Source: Ignavibacteria bacterium
GTDB taxonomy: Bacteria > Bacteroidota > Ignavibacteria > Kapaibacteriales > Kapaibacteriaceae
Direction of reading: 5' to 3'
Assembly: GCA_016707005.1 (NCBI GenBank)
Contig: JADJIQ010000005.1
Span: 744,001 to 808,000, forward strand
Length of the DNA stretch: 64,000 bases
In this document: in pieces, positions 44,123 to 53,256 of the stretch
Position numbering within the stretch: position 1 is the first letter of the stretch
Layout of the letters: every line of letters begins with the position of its first letter
Notes under the pieces: generated by a model
Databases searched by the model: none
What the model saw: the letters and a program-made list of their open reading frames with translations, nothing else
What the model was told of the DNA's origin: nothing
Program-made: the position numbers and the translations under genes

Positions 44123-46000
44123 TCAACGCAGATAGAGTGCTAGGATCGAAACATCGGATGCTGATACACCCGGGATCCGCGAGGCTTGCCCAAGAGAGGT
44201 GGGCTTTATTCTCATAAGTTTTTGACGGGCTTCTGTAGAGAGGCTATTGACTCTGGCGTAATCGAACTCACCCGGTATCCTCATCTGCTCTTGTTCCGAG
44301 AAACGTTCAACATCTCGATGAAGCTTTTGAATGTACCCTTCATATTTAACTGCGGTCTCTGTTGCGTGAACTACACGCGGGTGTTCTTCAAGAAGTGTGT
44401 GGTCTGAAGCTCCTACGAGATCAAGCAGGGGAGAGAGTCGCACCGCTGGCCGCTTTACCAGGTTGTAAAGAGTTGTGGTCTCTGAGATGGAGTCCTCGCC
44501 AAAACCATTCAAGAATGGATTGGCAACCTCAGGAGTGATTTTTGCGGTACTCACCTCGTTCGAGAGTCTCTCCGTTAAGCGTCGCTCCCGTTCAAAGCGC
44601 CGGTAGATATCCTCTGATACAACGCCAAGTCTCTTTGCATATGGCATGAGGCGATCATAGACTGTGTCAATTCGCAGCAGGAGTCTATACTCGGCAAGTG
44701 AGGTGAACACCCGGTATGGTTCTTCTGTGTTCTTGTTTACAAGATCATCGATCATCACGCCGATATACGCCTCAGAGCGTTGCAGTGAGAATGAACCTTC
44801 TCCCCGTACGTGAAGTGCTGCATTGATACCCGCGATCAAGCCTTGAGCCGCCGCCTCTTCATAGCCAGAGGTACCATTGATCTGACCGGCAAAGAAGAGC
44901 CCCTTGATGGCCTTTGTCTCGAGTCCGAAGGTCAGTTGGTAGGGAAAGAAGAAGTCATATTCAACAGCATAGCCGTATCTCAGAACATTCGCTTGTTCAA
45001 GCCCCTTAATACTCTTCAATCCGGCATCTTGGATATCTGTTGGAAGGCTGGTCGAAAACCCGTTCACGTAGACTGTATCAGTGTTCAGTCCTTCTGGCTC
45101 CAATACGATCACATGAGAGTCTTTATCTGAAAAACGGAAGATCTTGTCTTCGATAGAAGGGCAATATCTAGGTCCGGCTCCTGTGATAAGCCCCGTGAAC
45201 ATCGGTGAACGAGAAAAGCCATCTCGCATCATGTCATGGGTCAACGATGAAGTTTTCGTTGCAAAACATGCCAGGCTATTCTTCACCTTCTTTGTGTGGA
45301 GCGAAAACGGGGTAGGGAATTCATCTCCCAGGTGGGGCTCAAGACCCCTGTAGTCTATGGACCGCTTGTCGATCCTTGGCGGCGTGCCGGTTTTTAGCCT
45401 GCCTTTTTCGAGTCCGTGTGCAGTTAGAAGATCAGATATTCTCTCGGCAGGCCGTTCGCCAACACGCCCACCGGCCGTTGCGTCGGTTCCGGTCCACATT
45501 ACAGCATTGAGAAAGGTCCCAGAGCACAAAATCACTGCCTGGGCTGTGATATGTTCATTCGACTGTGTTCTGACGCCTTTGATGCGGTCGTTTTCGACAA
45601 CGATCTCTACTACGGTCTCTGATATCACCGTTAGGTTTGGAGTTGACTTTATGGCGTGCTGGGCAAAAAGAGGGTAGAGGTCTTTATCGTTTTGTGAGCG
45701 GGGGGACCATACAGCCGGACCCTTAGATGTGTTTAACATCTTGAACTGAATGCCACTCGCATCCGCTATTCTCGGCATTACTCCCCCAAGAGCATCTATT
45801 TCCTTGGCAAGATGACCCTTGGCACTTCCCCCAATAGACGGATTACACGATAGGCGACCTATCGTGTTGAAATCCATCGAGATACAACCAACTCTCAGTC
45901 CCATTTTTGCAGAAATGATCGAGGCTTCTATGCCGGCATGACCACCACCAATTACGAGAATATCGAAAGCTGAGGGTGAGGAATGTTTCACGTGGAACAT
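44123..46000 (-). CDS. mnmG: tRNA uridine-5-carboxymethylaminomethyl modification enzyme MnmG (GidA)
   Basis: MnmG (625 aa) works with MnmE to modify wobble uridine 34 of tRNAs, using FAD, NADH and methylene-tetrahydrofolate. Visible are the FAD-binding VIGGGHAGIEA (16-26), 'GCISMDFNTIGRLSCNPSIGG', 'GTPPRIDKRSIDY' and the C-terminal 'ALYLR'. The first six residues, MFHVKH, are encoded by a perfect parS site (45984-45999), so the partition sequence forms part of the coding region. Its partner mnmE is downstream of the same promoter region but frameshifted. Confidence 0.95.
   Translation of the reverse strand: MFHVKHSSPSAFDILVIGGGHAGIEASIISAKMGLRVGCISMDFNTIGRLSCNPSIGGSAKGHLAKEIDALGGVMPRIADASGIQFKMLNTSKGPAVWSPRSQNDKDLYPLFAQHAIKSTPNLTVISETVVEIVVENDRIKGVRTQSNEHITAQAVILCSGTFLNAVMWTGTDATAGGRVGERPAERISDLLTAHGLEKGRLKTGTPPRIDKRSIDYRGLEPHLGDEFPTPFSLHTKKVKNSLACFATKTSSLTHDMMRDGFSRSPMFTGLITGAGPRYCPSIEDKIFRFSDKDSHVIVLEPEGLNTDTVYVNGFSTSLPTDIQDAGLKSIKGLEQANVLRYGYAVEYDFFFPYQLTFGLETKAIKGLFFAGQINGTSGYEEAAAQGLIAGINAALHVRGEGSFSLQRSEAYIGVMIDDLVNKNTEEPYRVFTSLAEYRLLLRIDTVYDRLMPYAKRLGVVSEDIYRRFERERRLTERLSNEVSTAKITPEVANPFLNGFGEDSISETTTLYNLVKRPAVRLSPLLDLVGASDHTLLEEHPRVVHATETAVKYEGYIQKLHRDVERFSEQEQMRIPGEFDYARVNSLSTEARQKLMRIKPTSLGQASRIPGVSASDVSILALYLR
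45984..45999. other. parS chromosome-partition site (ParB binding) inside the mnmG start
   Basis: The plus strand reads TGTTTCACGTGGAACA; its complement TGTTCCACGTGAAACA fits the ParB/Spo0J consensus TGTTnCACGTGnAACA at every base. It overlaps the mnmG initiation codon and encodes FHVKH. Such sites cluster near the replication origin in most bacteria. Confidence 0.9.
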
Positions 46001-46043
46001 TTCATAAAATGGTGGTTAGTGTTTCGTGAAAAACGGCTCAATA

Positions 46044-46059
46044 TGTTTCACGTGGAACA
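46044..46059. other. Second parS site, directly after the acetyltransferase stop codon
   Basis: This is the same 16-base sequence as the first site, TGTTTCACGTGGAACA, 60 bp away centre to centre. It abuts the TAG stop of the GNAT gene at 46060. Between the two sites, TGTTTCGTGAAA (about 46019-46030) looks like a third parS that lost two central bases. Confidence 0.9.
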
Positions 46060-46587
46060 CTATACGAGGAACTTGACCATTAGATATTCGTCGACGTAGG
46101 AATTGTCAACCTTCATAGCGCGCGACTCAGTGCCGTAGACCGTGAATCCAAGCCGAAGGTAGAGGCCGTAGGAGGCTTCGTTACGAGTGCTTACAGTCAG
46201 CTGGATCTGTTCTACTTCTAAAATGTCCCTAGCTGTCTCTATCAGGGAGGAAATCAATTTGGAGGCAATTCCTTGTCCTCGATATTCCTCAAGGACAAAT
46301 AGGCCCCAAAGTCGGCCCTTATGGCGCAATTTCAACTGTTCTTGACCAGAATAGCCTATCATTCCGATGATCCGCCCACTTGGATCCACAGCTCCAAGTA
46401 GGTACTGATAGGGATAGTTCATGTACTTTTCGTACCGTTGTTCCTTCGAGAGCACCGAAAGACCCTCAAACCAATCGTGGTCAGAGCCAAACACCTCAGG
46501 AGCTTGTAGCAGTGCCTCCTTTTGGATGTCGAGAAATGCGGGGAAATCGTCGATCTCTAGAGGGCGAATTGTGTGATCCGTAGTCAT
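46060..46587 (-). CDS. GNAT family N-acetyltransferase
   Basis: The 175-aa protein shows the GNAT acetyl-CoA binding segment 'LWGLFVLEEYRGQGIASKLI' (motif A, RGQGIA) followed by 'QIQLTVSTRNEASYGLYLRL' and GF, the usual motif B. Substrate is unknown; it need not be ribosomal protein S18. I use the ATG at 46587 (MTTDHTIRPL); a TTG 15 bases upstream is possible. It lies between mnmE and mnmG on the same strand, bounded downstream by the parS pair. Confidence 0.82.
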   Translation of the reverse strand: MTTDHTIRPLEIDDFPAFLDIQKEALLQAPEVFGSDHDWFEGLSVLSKEQRYEKYMNYPYQYLLGAVDPSGRIIGMIGYSGQEQLKLRHKGRLWGLFVLEEYRGQGIASKLISSLIETARDILEVEQIQLTVSTRNEASYGLYLRLGFTVYGTESRAMKVDNSYVDEYLMVKFLV

Positions 46588-46608
46588 AGGATGGTATTCC
46601 AAGCGTTG

Positions 46609-47978
46609 TTATTTACCGATGCAGAATCTGGAGAAGACGGTGTCCAGAACGTCTGGATTCCATGATTCTCCTGAGATGTCACCCAATAGGCGTATTGAAG
46701 ACCGGATGTCAACTGAAAGGAGGTCTGAGGACAGGCCCGAATCTAGCCCCGCAACAGCAAGGCGTAGATGTCCGGCAATACTTCGTAAGAGTTGAGCCTG
46801 CCTGGCGTTGACCAATACATCGGAGATTCCCGAAGTACTGGATCTTACCCGCTCTGCAAATGCTGTTTTGAGGTATTCAAGACCGTATCCGGTAGAAGCA
46901 GAACAGAGCACAGAATTCGGATCTTGCACCGGATCCAGCTTTGACGTCACCATATCAACCTTATTCTGAACCGTTAGGACGGGTGTGTAGGGAATCTGGA
47001 TCCGATCTCATGCACTAGCGACTCGGAATGTGCTTCACCGATGGATAGGTCGTTTACAACCAGTATCAGGTCGCTTTCTTCCAATAGTGAAGTTGTCAGC
47101 CTGATTCCTTGTAGTTCGATCTGGTCATCGGTTGGGCGAAGCCCAGCAGTATCGATCAAGTGAATGGAGTATCCGTCAATGAAAAGCGTTTCCGTGAGGT
47201 AATCTCGGGTGGTTCCAGGTATGTCACTGACGATCGCTCGCTCCCGTCCCAGCAACGCATTGAAGAGCGAGCTCTTCCCGGCGTTGGGAAATCCGACCAC
47301 GGCAACGTGAAAGCCAGACCGCAGAACCTCGGCACTATGGGCAGATGCCGCAGTAGCATCAACATCATCGATGATCGTTTGGAGAGTGGAACGTAGAACC
47401 GTACGGTTGACGAATTCTACATCCTCCTCGGAGAAATCAAGCTCCAACTCAAGGAGTCCGATTACATCGAGTAACTGTTGACGGAGACCAGTCAAACGGC
47501 GCGTGAAGCCCCCTGACAGCTGTCGTGCAGCCGTTTGAGCCCCTACACGGGATCCTGCATGGATCAGGTCCGCCACGGCCTCTGCCTGTGTAAGGTCGAG
47601 CTTTCGATTCATGAACGCCCGCTTGGTGAATTCACCGGGTTGGGCAAGCCTTACGCCTGACTCGAGAAGAGAGCCGAGGATCTGTTCCGTAACGAACGAA
47701 CCGCCGTGACACCCAATCTCTACAACATCCTCCCCAGTATAGGAATGTGGGGCGCGAAAGACCGACGCCGTAATGGAGTCGATTCTAGCGCCCTCGATGA
47801 TCCACCAACCATACGAAATGGAATGATCAATCGCCTCTGATAGCGTAACAGAACCAGAGAAGAACCGATCTACCGCATTGAATGCAGATGGACCACTGAC
47901 TCTAACAACGGCCAGTCCGGCAATACCCGGGGGAGTTGCGAGGGCGCAGATAGTATCGGTTAGATGAGGAGTCGTCAT
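46609..47978 (-). pseudogene. mnmE: tRNA modification GTPase MnmE (TrmE), interrupted by a one-base frameshift
   Basis: Two frames together give a full-length MnmE (about 456 aa). Frame one (46974-47978) has the N-terminal tetrahydrofolate-binding domain ('APHSYTGEDVVEIGCHGG', 'RKLDLTQAEAVADLI'), the P-loop GFPNAGKSS, 'SDIPGTTRD' and 'DTAGLRPT', then stops after RFPTHPS. The other frame resumes with 'IPYTPVLTVQNKVDMV', restoring the G4 motif NKVD, and runs to the conserved C-terminus FCIGK. The total length is one base short of a multiple of three, so a single-base deletion near 46970-47000 explains it. This is either an assembly error or a genuine mutation. The intact catalytic C-terminus argues the change is recent or artefactual. 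Confidence 0.88.
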
Positions 47979-48033
47979 AAAGCAAAATATGCAGACGTTG
48001 CGGCTATTTGGCGTGAATGTTGAGGGAAGAAGT

Positions 48034-48807
48034 ATGACAGCGAGTCAGCACTTAATAAACAGGTTTACTATCATCGAACCCATAGAATTCCATCTGCCCG
48101 TTGTGACATCAACGAACGACTATGCGAAAGAGCTCCTTTCGACGTATCCGTATGTGTTTGTATCAGCACAACACCAAACGGCGGGACGTGGCAGAAACGG
48201 ACGTACCTGGGTAGGTGATATGCAGGCCAATGCATATTGCTCCATCGGCCTTCTCCATTCACACGAAGAGACGATCGAAGAGCTCTCAGCCTATATGGCA
48301 AGGGGCTCCTTGGCTGTCTTGGACACGATCCGCAAGCTGTACCCTGCCATTGAATTGCGGCTCAAGTATCCAAACGATGTACAAGCACGCACCCAACATG
48401 GATGGGCAAAGCTTGCAGGGATACTTGTGGAACATGAGTTTCAAGGGCAGCGTTGCACCACGTCTGTGATCGGCATCGGGGTAAACATCAACCAGATGGA
48501 GTTCCCGGAGACTATTACACAGCCTTGCACGTCACTACGACTACTTGGGGTGTCTGCCGATTTAGGAGTAGTGATTCATTCACTTCGTAGTTGTTTCTCA
48601 TGGTGGCGATCCAAGCCTTGGATGGAAGTGCATGAGTTGTGGGTGAAAGAACTTGACCTAGCATCAAAGAACATTCGGATACGGGGCGCTGACGGTGATT
48701 GGAAGTTGAAACGTGTACTTCCTGACGGTCGGCTGGTTCTTCAGAATGATGTCACACATACGGAACGGACAATCAGCGATGGCGACACTCTACGATACCA
48801 AGATTGA
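48034..48807 (+). CDS. birA: Biotin--[acetyl-CoA-carboxylase] ligase, monofunctional
   Basis: BirA (257 aa) attaches biotin to the carboxyl carrier protein. The biotinyl-AMP loop GRGRNGRTW (51-59), 'LKYPNDVQ' and 'KLAGILVEHEF' plus 'GIGVNIN' are all present. There is no N-terminal helix-turn-helix, so it is not a repressor. The frame is open from 47989, but the ATG at 48034 has GAGGGAAG just upstream. It is divergent from mnmE and overlaps coaX by 29 bases. Confidence 0.92.
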   Translation: MTASQHLINRFTIIEPIEFHLPVVTSTNDYAKELLSTYPYVFVSAQHQTAGRGRNGRTWVGDMQANAYCSIGLLHSHEETIEELSAYMARGSLAVLDTIRKLYPAIELRLKYPNDVQARTQHGWAKLAGILVEHEFQGQRCTTSVIGIGVNINQMEFPETITQPCTSLRLLGVSADLGVVIHSLRSCFSWWRSKPWMEVHELWVKELDLASKNIRIRGADGDWKLKRVLPDGRLVLQNDVTHTERTISDGDTLRYQD

Positions 48808-49612
48808 GCTCAACGGTGTTGAGTATGGCATTGCCGGGATCGATGTAGGTAATAGCCGCGTAAAGATCCATCATGATGATGTGTTCTTGTCCTTCCCGTA
48901 TGACAAGGACTGGAAGAAGAATGTCCAGCATCACTTCCGTGATCATGTTTCCAAACGATATCTGATCGGACTGTCCAGCGTAAATCCAAAACAGACAACT
49001 GCAATCGTTAAGGTACTCCAGCGCATTCCGGGTCATTTGGTTCTTAACGCGCATTCGCTGCTCATGAGAAACGATGCACTGCTGTCGCTTGGACGCGTTG
49101 AAAACGCTGGTATAGATCGAATGCTAGGAACGATCGGTGCGATGACGCGTGTACAGCCCCCTATCATCACTGTTGATTGTGGCACGGCGGTAACTGTTAA
49201 TGCCGTGTCGTCCGATCATCACTTCCTAGGCGGTGTGATCTTTGCCGGACTATCAACGCAACTCTTCGGACTCGCAAAACAAACCGCAGCCATTCCAGAG
49301 ACCAAGTATGCTCCGCCTACCAGCTCCCTTGGCGTGAATACAATGCAGTGTCTGATGTCGGGAGTAACAGCGTCCGTTGTAGGCGGTGTACTCCGTACGA
49401 TTGCTTCTATCAGATCCAACGATCTTGTAGATACGAACGTGCCGGTTGTGATCACAGGAGGCGAGTCGCAGCAGGTACTCGACACTCTCTTAGCCGAAGG
49501 GATCAACGCCGTCTATCACCAGCACATGGTCACCGATGGTATCCTCGCTCTGTTGTCAAAAGCCACTCTTGCTGATCTCCAAGATTCTATCATCGGTAAG
49601 ATCCTGAACTGA
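48779..49612 (+). CDS. coaX: Type III pantothenate kinase
   Basis: CoaX (277 aa) phosphorylates pantothenate in coenzyme A synthesis. It has the ASKHA-fold phosphate motif IDVGNSRVK (21-29), 'GIDRMLGTIGA', 'ITVDCGTAVTVNAV', 'GGVIFAGLSTQL' and 'VVITGGESQQ'. The ATG at 48779 lies inside the birA 3' end, which suggests translational coupling. birA followed by coaX is a common bacterial pair. Confidence 0.93.
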   Translation: MATLYDTKIELNGVEYGIAGIDVGNSRVKIHHDDVFLSFPYDKDWKKNVQHHFRDHVSKRYLIGLSSVNPKQTTAIVKVLQRIPGHLVLNAHSLLMRNDALLSLGRVENAGIDRMLGTIGAMTRVQPPIITVDCGTAVTVNAVSSDHHFLGGVIFAGLSTQLFGLAKQTAAIPETKYAPPTSSLGVNTMQCLMSGVTASVVGGVLRTIASIRSNDLVDTNVPVVITGGESQQVLDTLLAEGINAVYHQHMVTDGILALLSKATLADLQDSIIGKILN

Positions 49613-49617
49613 TCCAT

Positions 49618-50490
49618 ATGCCGAATCCGATCGCACTAGCCATTCATGGCGGAGCAGGCAACCTAGCTCGATATGCCGGCACCGGACGACTTGAACAAGC
49701 CGAAGAGATGCTCCGCTGTCTCATACAAGACCTGCATCAGCAATTGAAAGGGGGCTCTCCAGCAATCGAGATCGCAACACAAGCAGTGATAGCGATGGAG
49801 GACTCCGGACTTTTTCACGCCGGCAAAGGATCGTCACCGAATTCAAAGGGCTTCGTAGAGCTCGATGCTTCTATCATGCATGGCAGGCATCGCACTGCCG
49901 GCTCTATAGCTGCAGCCACCAGCATCAAGAACCCCATCATAACTGCACGATATGTGATGGAGCAGACAGAGCAAGTACTCATCGTTGGTTCAGAAGCCGA
50001 CTTGCTTGCGGAGTTGTCAGGATCTGAGATCGTAGGACCGGACTACTTTGTGCCATGTGACGAAATCGGTGCGGCATTGCCATCCATGGGTACCGTAGGT
50101 GCTGTTGTGTTGGATGTGCGGGGTGACATTGTAGCAGCAACGTCTACAGGTGGGACGCTTCGTAAGCGCGCCGGCAGAGTAGGGGATGCACCCATCATTG
50201 GTGCCGGAACGTATGCCGTGAACAACATTGGAGGGATCTCCTGCACAGGTGTAGGTGAGTACTTCCTGCGCGTAAGTGCAGCTTCACGTGCGATCGCGCG
50301 AATGGACCTACTCGGTGAGAGCGCAGGGGCGGCTTCCGGTTCGATCCTCTCTGAGATAACCGAACTCGGCGGATCCGGAGGAATGATCGTGATCGATCAG
50401 CGAGGCACCGTCTCTATGCCATTCTCAACATCGGGGATGTATCGTGCATCTGTTGATGCCACCGGCCGGGTTGTTGTGGGTTGTCTCTAG
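49618..50490 (+). CDS. Isoaspartyl peptidase/L-asparaginase (plant-type, Ntn hydrolase)
   Basis: This 290-aa precursor should cut itself before T159 in SMGTVGAVVLD, exposing the threonine nucleophile. 'ALAIHGGAGN' at the N-terminus, 'HAGKGSSPNSKGFVELDASI' and 'GDAPIIGAGTYA' are family hallmarks. The enzyme removes isoaspartyl residues from peptides or hydrolyses asparagine. It starts five bases after coaX, so it is third in the birA operon, and ends seven bases before the convergent Omp85 gene. Confidence 0.93.
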   Translation: MPNPIALAIHGGAGNLARYAGTGRLEQAEEMLRCLIQDLHQQLKGGSPAIEIATQAVIAMEDSGLFHAGKGSSPNSKGFVELDASIMHGRHRTAGSIAAATSIKNPIITARYVMEQTEQVLIVGSEADLLAELSGSEIVGPDYFVPCDEIGAALPSMGTVGAVVLDVRGDIVAATSTGGTLRKRAGRVGDAPIIGAGTYAVNNIGGISCTGVGEYFLRVSAASRAIARMDLLGESAGAASGSILSEITELGGSGGMIVIDQRGTVSMPFSTSGMYRASVDATGRVVVGCL

Positions 50491-50497
50491 CCCCTTC

Positions 50498-52819
50498 TCA
50501 GAATGCCTGGCCGAGACCGATACTGAGTTGCCAGTTTCCTGAGTTCATTGTTCCACGCCGACCGAAGATCCATTTATCATTGGCTCTTGTTGGGTCATAG
50601 ATACTGGTGGCATAGTCGATACGGAAAGGTCCAACTGGCGTATCGAAACGGTATCCGATCCCGGCAGCAAGCACACTTCCCTTGTAGAGATCTTCGAGAC
50701 GCATCGAACCGTACAGGTCCGTTGTGAAACGATTGAACGAATTGCCGATGTCGGTGAAGAATGTAAACCCACTTCGTTCCACGATCGAAGCCCATAGGTC
50801 ATCAACACCACGCGGTCTTTCGAACGTATACCGTACTTCAAAGCCCAGTTCAAGAAGAGAAGCACTGCCGATAACATTCGAATAGATGTATTGATTGTTC
50901 GGATCGGGATCATCGATCTGACCAGAATGCGGATCGTGGAGCGTACGAGAGGGAAAGGACCTGATACTTGCCGGACCGCCGGCAAAGAACTGACGCTCAA
51001 GCGGAACATAGGTGTTGTCTTGCGTGGTATCTCCACGGACAAACTCTAACAGCTGAATGTGACCGAGTTTGATCTTCGTGGCCCCTACAATTCGGTTTCC
51101 TAGAGGAAACGCCGTGGAGAGGAAGGCCTGACCACGAAGGTATTTACCGGCACCCCAACCCCACTCTAAAGACACGCTAGAAAATGTTCCACGAGTTGGG
51201 TTGATGGGGTTGTTTCTATGGTCACCACGGACCGTCACACCAAGATTGATACCAGTGAAGAAGTTGCCGGTCTCTTTGAGGTAGGTATCGAGGACAAGAA
51301 ACTGATTGAAGGTGCTCAGCACATAGGCCGTGTCTTCGGGAGTGGTTGCCTCTGCAAGAGCTGCATCAAGTGCACCGTCAAAGTTCCGAGGTACCTGACG
51401 TTCAAGCCCAGCATTCAGATCAATGCCGTTGAAGAACGTGTATGAATAGAGCGAGATAGGGAGTCGGCCATTGATCCCCGCAGACTCCAACCTAAACGAA
51501 CGCACAAGTTCCCGCACGGAATAATAGGTAGACGTTTGAACCCCGAAACGCTTACCGAAGAGCCGGCCAACATTGGGCCAGGCAAGAACTATAGAGGCCA
51601 GTGCTTCGGTCTCCAGCTCCTGTCCTTGTGCGAGGCGGCTAATGTCTTGCAGCACATATTGCAATGTGATCGACGCAACCTGGGCTCCACCAAACACGTT
51701 GCGGTATTGAGCGGTAGCACCAACACCAAGATTGAGGTAGTTGTCAACGGCGGTCTGGTAGAACAAGAGGTTCATACCAACATCGTATGGCTTGCTGTTC
51801 CTCGTGAAAACACGAATGCCAACTGTTGAATCGCTGCTTCGATACCCGCTGCCAGAAGTGTCGTGAGCCATCGTGTCGATAAGAACGATCTCAAAGGTGC
51901 CGAGTGACATTAGGTTGGCACGAGACTGTTCTAACTTTTGTCTACTATACCACTCTCCGACTTCGAAGTCCAACTGACGCATCCTAGTGGATTCGTTCAC
52001 TGATGGAAACCCTGCTGCGTTTTCCAGGAACATGATACTGTCGATACGTACGCGCCTACCTGGTTCGATCACTACAACAACCGTATCGTGTTGACCGTCC
52101 TCAGAGATGCCAACAAGAGGGGGTTGGTAGATCGCACGGTAGTATCCGTTGTTATACAGGACATTCACGACCGAACGAATGCTGCGTTCGATACCCGACT
52201 CCGTAAAGGCATCATTCGATCGGAATGTTTGCGCATCCATGGCAAGAGCACGAACAGTTGAATCAATTCCTTCCAATCCCGATATGACAAGGGTGTCAAC
52301 CTTAGCGCGCTGCCCCTCGTTGATATTGAACGTAAGGGTGTTCTTTTTTGAGGACCGATCGTATTGAAACGAAAACCCAACTGTGGCTTTGTGGTATCCA
52401 TTCTGATCGAGATAGGTAAGAATGGCGATGCTATCATCGTGGGCAGCGGCAGGATCGTAGTACCGAAGTTCATTTGCTAATTCGTTTCGGATCTTCCCAA
52501 GCCGATCCAAAACAACAAGTGGGGTAGCCGGATTCCTTCGGAAATTCTCTTCGTAGTAAAGCGTAAGCTGACGAGTTATCGATAGTTCGCTCGGCAGAGA
52601 TGATATAACACCGATAAGCTGTTCAGGTGTGGTTTCAACACAACCAACAAACACCACGGCCTGCAACTCCTCGAGTTCCAAGGCGCGAGATCGTTCACCC
52701 GACCGCACAACACTATCTGTGTAGTCAGACTGTGCAACAAGGTACGGGGCTCCTGTTGCGCACATAACGAGCACAAAGGCAAGGCGTAGAATGAGGGCTT
52801 CAGTACCGGTGCGGATCAT
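50498..52819 (-). CDS. Omp85 family outer membrane assembly protein (BamA/TamA-like)
   Basis: The 773-aa protein has a signal peptide (cleavage before QSDYTD), three to four POTRA-like domains (about 30-340; 'NTLTFNINEGQRAKVDTLVI', 'VVVVIEPGRRVRIDSIMFLE') and a C-terminal beta-barrel (about 350-773). In the barrel, 'FFAGGPASIRSFPSRTL' corresponds to the conserved loop L6 motif, and the protein ends GLGQAF with the terminal phenylalanine typical of outer membrane barrels. It is shorter in POTRA number than BamA, so it may be a paralog for a special cargo. The start could also be the ATG at 52852; neither has a strong ribosome site. Confidence 0.85.
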   Translation of the reverse strand: MIRTGTEALILRLAFVLVMCATGAPYLVAQSDYTDSVVRSGERSRALELEELQAVVFVGCVETTPEQLIGVISSLPSELSITRQLTLYYEENFRRNPATPLVVLDRLGKIRNELANELRYYDPAAAHDDSIAILTYLDQNGYHKATVGFSFQYDRSSKKNTLTFNINEGQRAKVDTLVISGLEGIDSTVRALAMDAQTFRSNDAFTESGIERSIRSVVNVLYNNGYYRAIYQPPLVGISEDGQHDTVVVVIEPGRRVRIDSIMFLENAAGFPSVNESTRMRQLDFEVGEWYSRQKLEQSRANLMSLGTFEIVLIDTMAHDTSGSGYRSSDSTVGIRVFTRNSKPYDVGMNLLFYQTAVDNYLNLGVGATAQYRNVFGGAQVASITLQYVLQDISRLAQGQELETEALASIVLAWPNVGRLFGKRFGVQTSTYYSVRELVRSFRLESAGINGRLPISLYSYTFFNGIDLNAGLERQVPRNFDGALDAALAEATTPEDTAYVLSTFNQFLVLDTYLKETGNFFTGINLGVTVRGDHRNNPINPTRGTFSSVSLEWGWGAGKYLRGQAFLSTAFPLGNRIVGATKIKLGHIQLLEFVRGDTTQDNTYVPLERQFFAGGPASIRSFPSRTLHDPHSGQIDDPDPNNQYIYSNVIGSASLLELGFEVRYTFERPRGVDDLWASIVERSGFTFFTDIGNSFNRFTTDLYGSMRLEDLYKGSVLAAGIGYRFDTPVGPFRIDYATSIYDPTRANDKWIFGRRGTMNSGNWQLSIGLGQAF

Positions 52820-52862
52820 CACAGTTTGCAAAATACCGCCATGTATGCCCATGAAACGAACA

Positions 52863-52892
52863 ACGCCCTATCAACATCGGTCGATAGGGCGT
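52863..52892 (-). terminator. Terminator after the ispD-DUF2795 pair
   Basis: ACGCCCTATC (52863-52872) and GATAGGGCGT (52883-52892) form a perfect 10-bp stem with a 10-base loop, followed on the minus strand by TGTTCGTTTC. It lies 26 bases past the DUF2795 stop codon. Confidence 0.7.
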
Positions 52893-52917
52893 AAAAGATC
52901 GTTACCATGAAGACGAT

Positions 52918-53157
52918 CTACGATTCGTACGTATCGTCGTCTTCACTGAAGAACATATCATCGGAGGCAGCCTCATATTCAGGCCAAAGGTCCTCGATAC
53001 CTTCATAGGTGATCTCATCAGAGTCATCGAGTTCACCAAGGTTATCGAGTACTTGCAACGGAGCTCCGCTGCGATTGGCATAGTCAATGAGTTCCTCCTT
53101 GGTGGCCGGCCAAGGGGCGTCCTCGAGATACGAGGCAAGTTCGGGCGTCCAAAACAT
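52918..53157 (-). CDS. DUF2795 domain protein
   Basis: This 79-aa acidic protein begins MFWTPELASYLEDAPWPATK and continues 'EELIDYANRSGAPLQVLDNL' and 'YEGIEDLWPEYEA', which is the conserved core of DUF2795, a small protein family common in Bacteroidota and Chlorobi. Function unknown. AAGGA lies upstream of the ATG at 53157; the frame extends to 53253 but the extra residues look non-conserved. It follows ispD on the same strand. Confidence 0.85.
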   Translation of the reverse strand: MFWTPELASYLEDAPWPATKEELIDYANRSGAPLQVLDNLGELDDSDEITYEGIEDLWPEYEAASDDMFFSEDDDTYES

Positions 53158-53256
53158 GGGAGGATCCTTGTGAGTGGTTTTCCGGAATTCGTAAGCGGCG
53201 CGAATATACACGCGTGAGGCAGTAGACGCAATAACGAATCGTTTTCGGTACAATTG

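Noticed and set aside
46974..47978. A deliberate short form of MnmE or programmed frameshift
   Set aside because: No slippery heptamer or downstream stimulatory structure is visible at the break, so a plain indel or assembly error is simpler.
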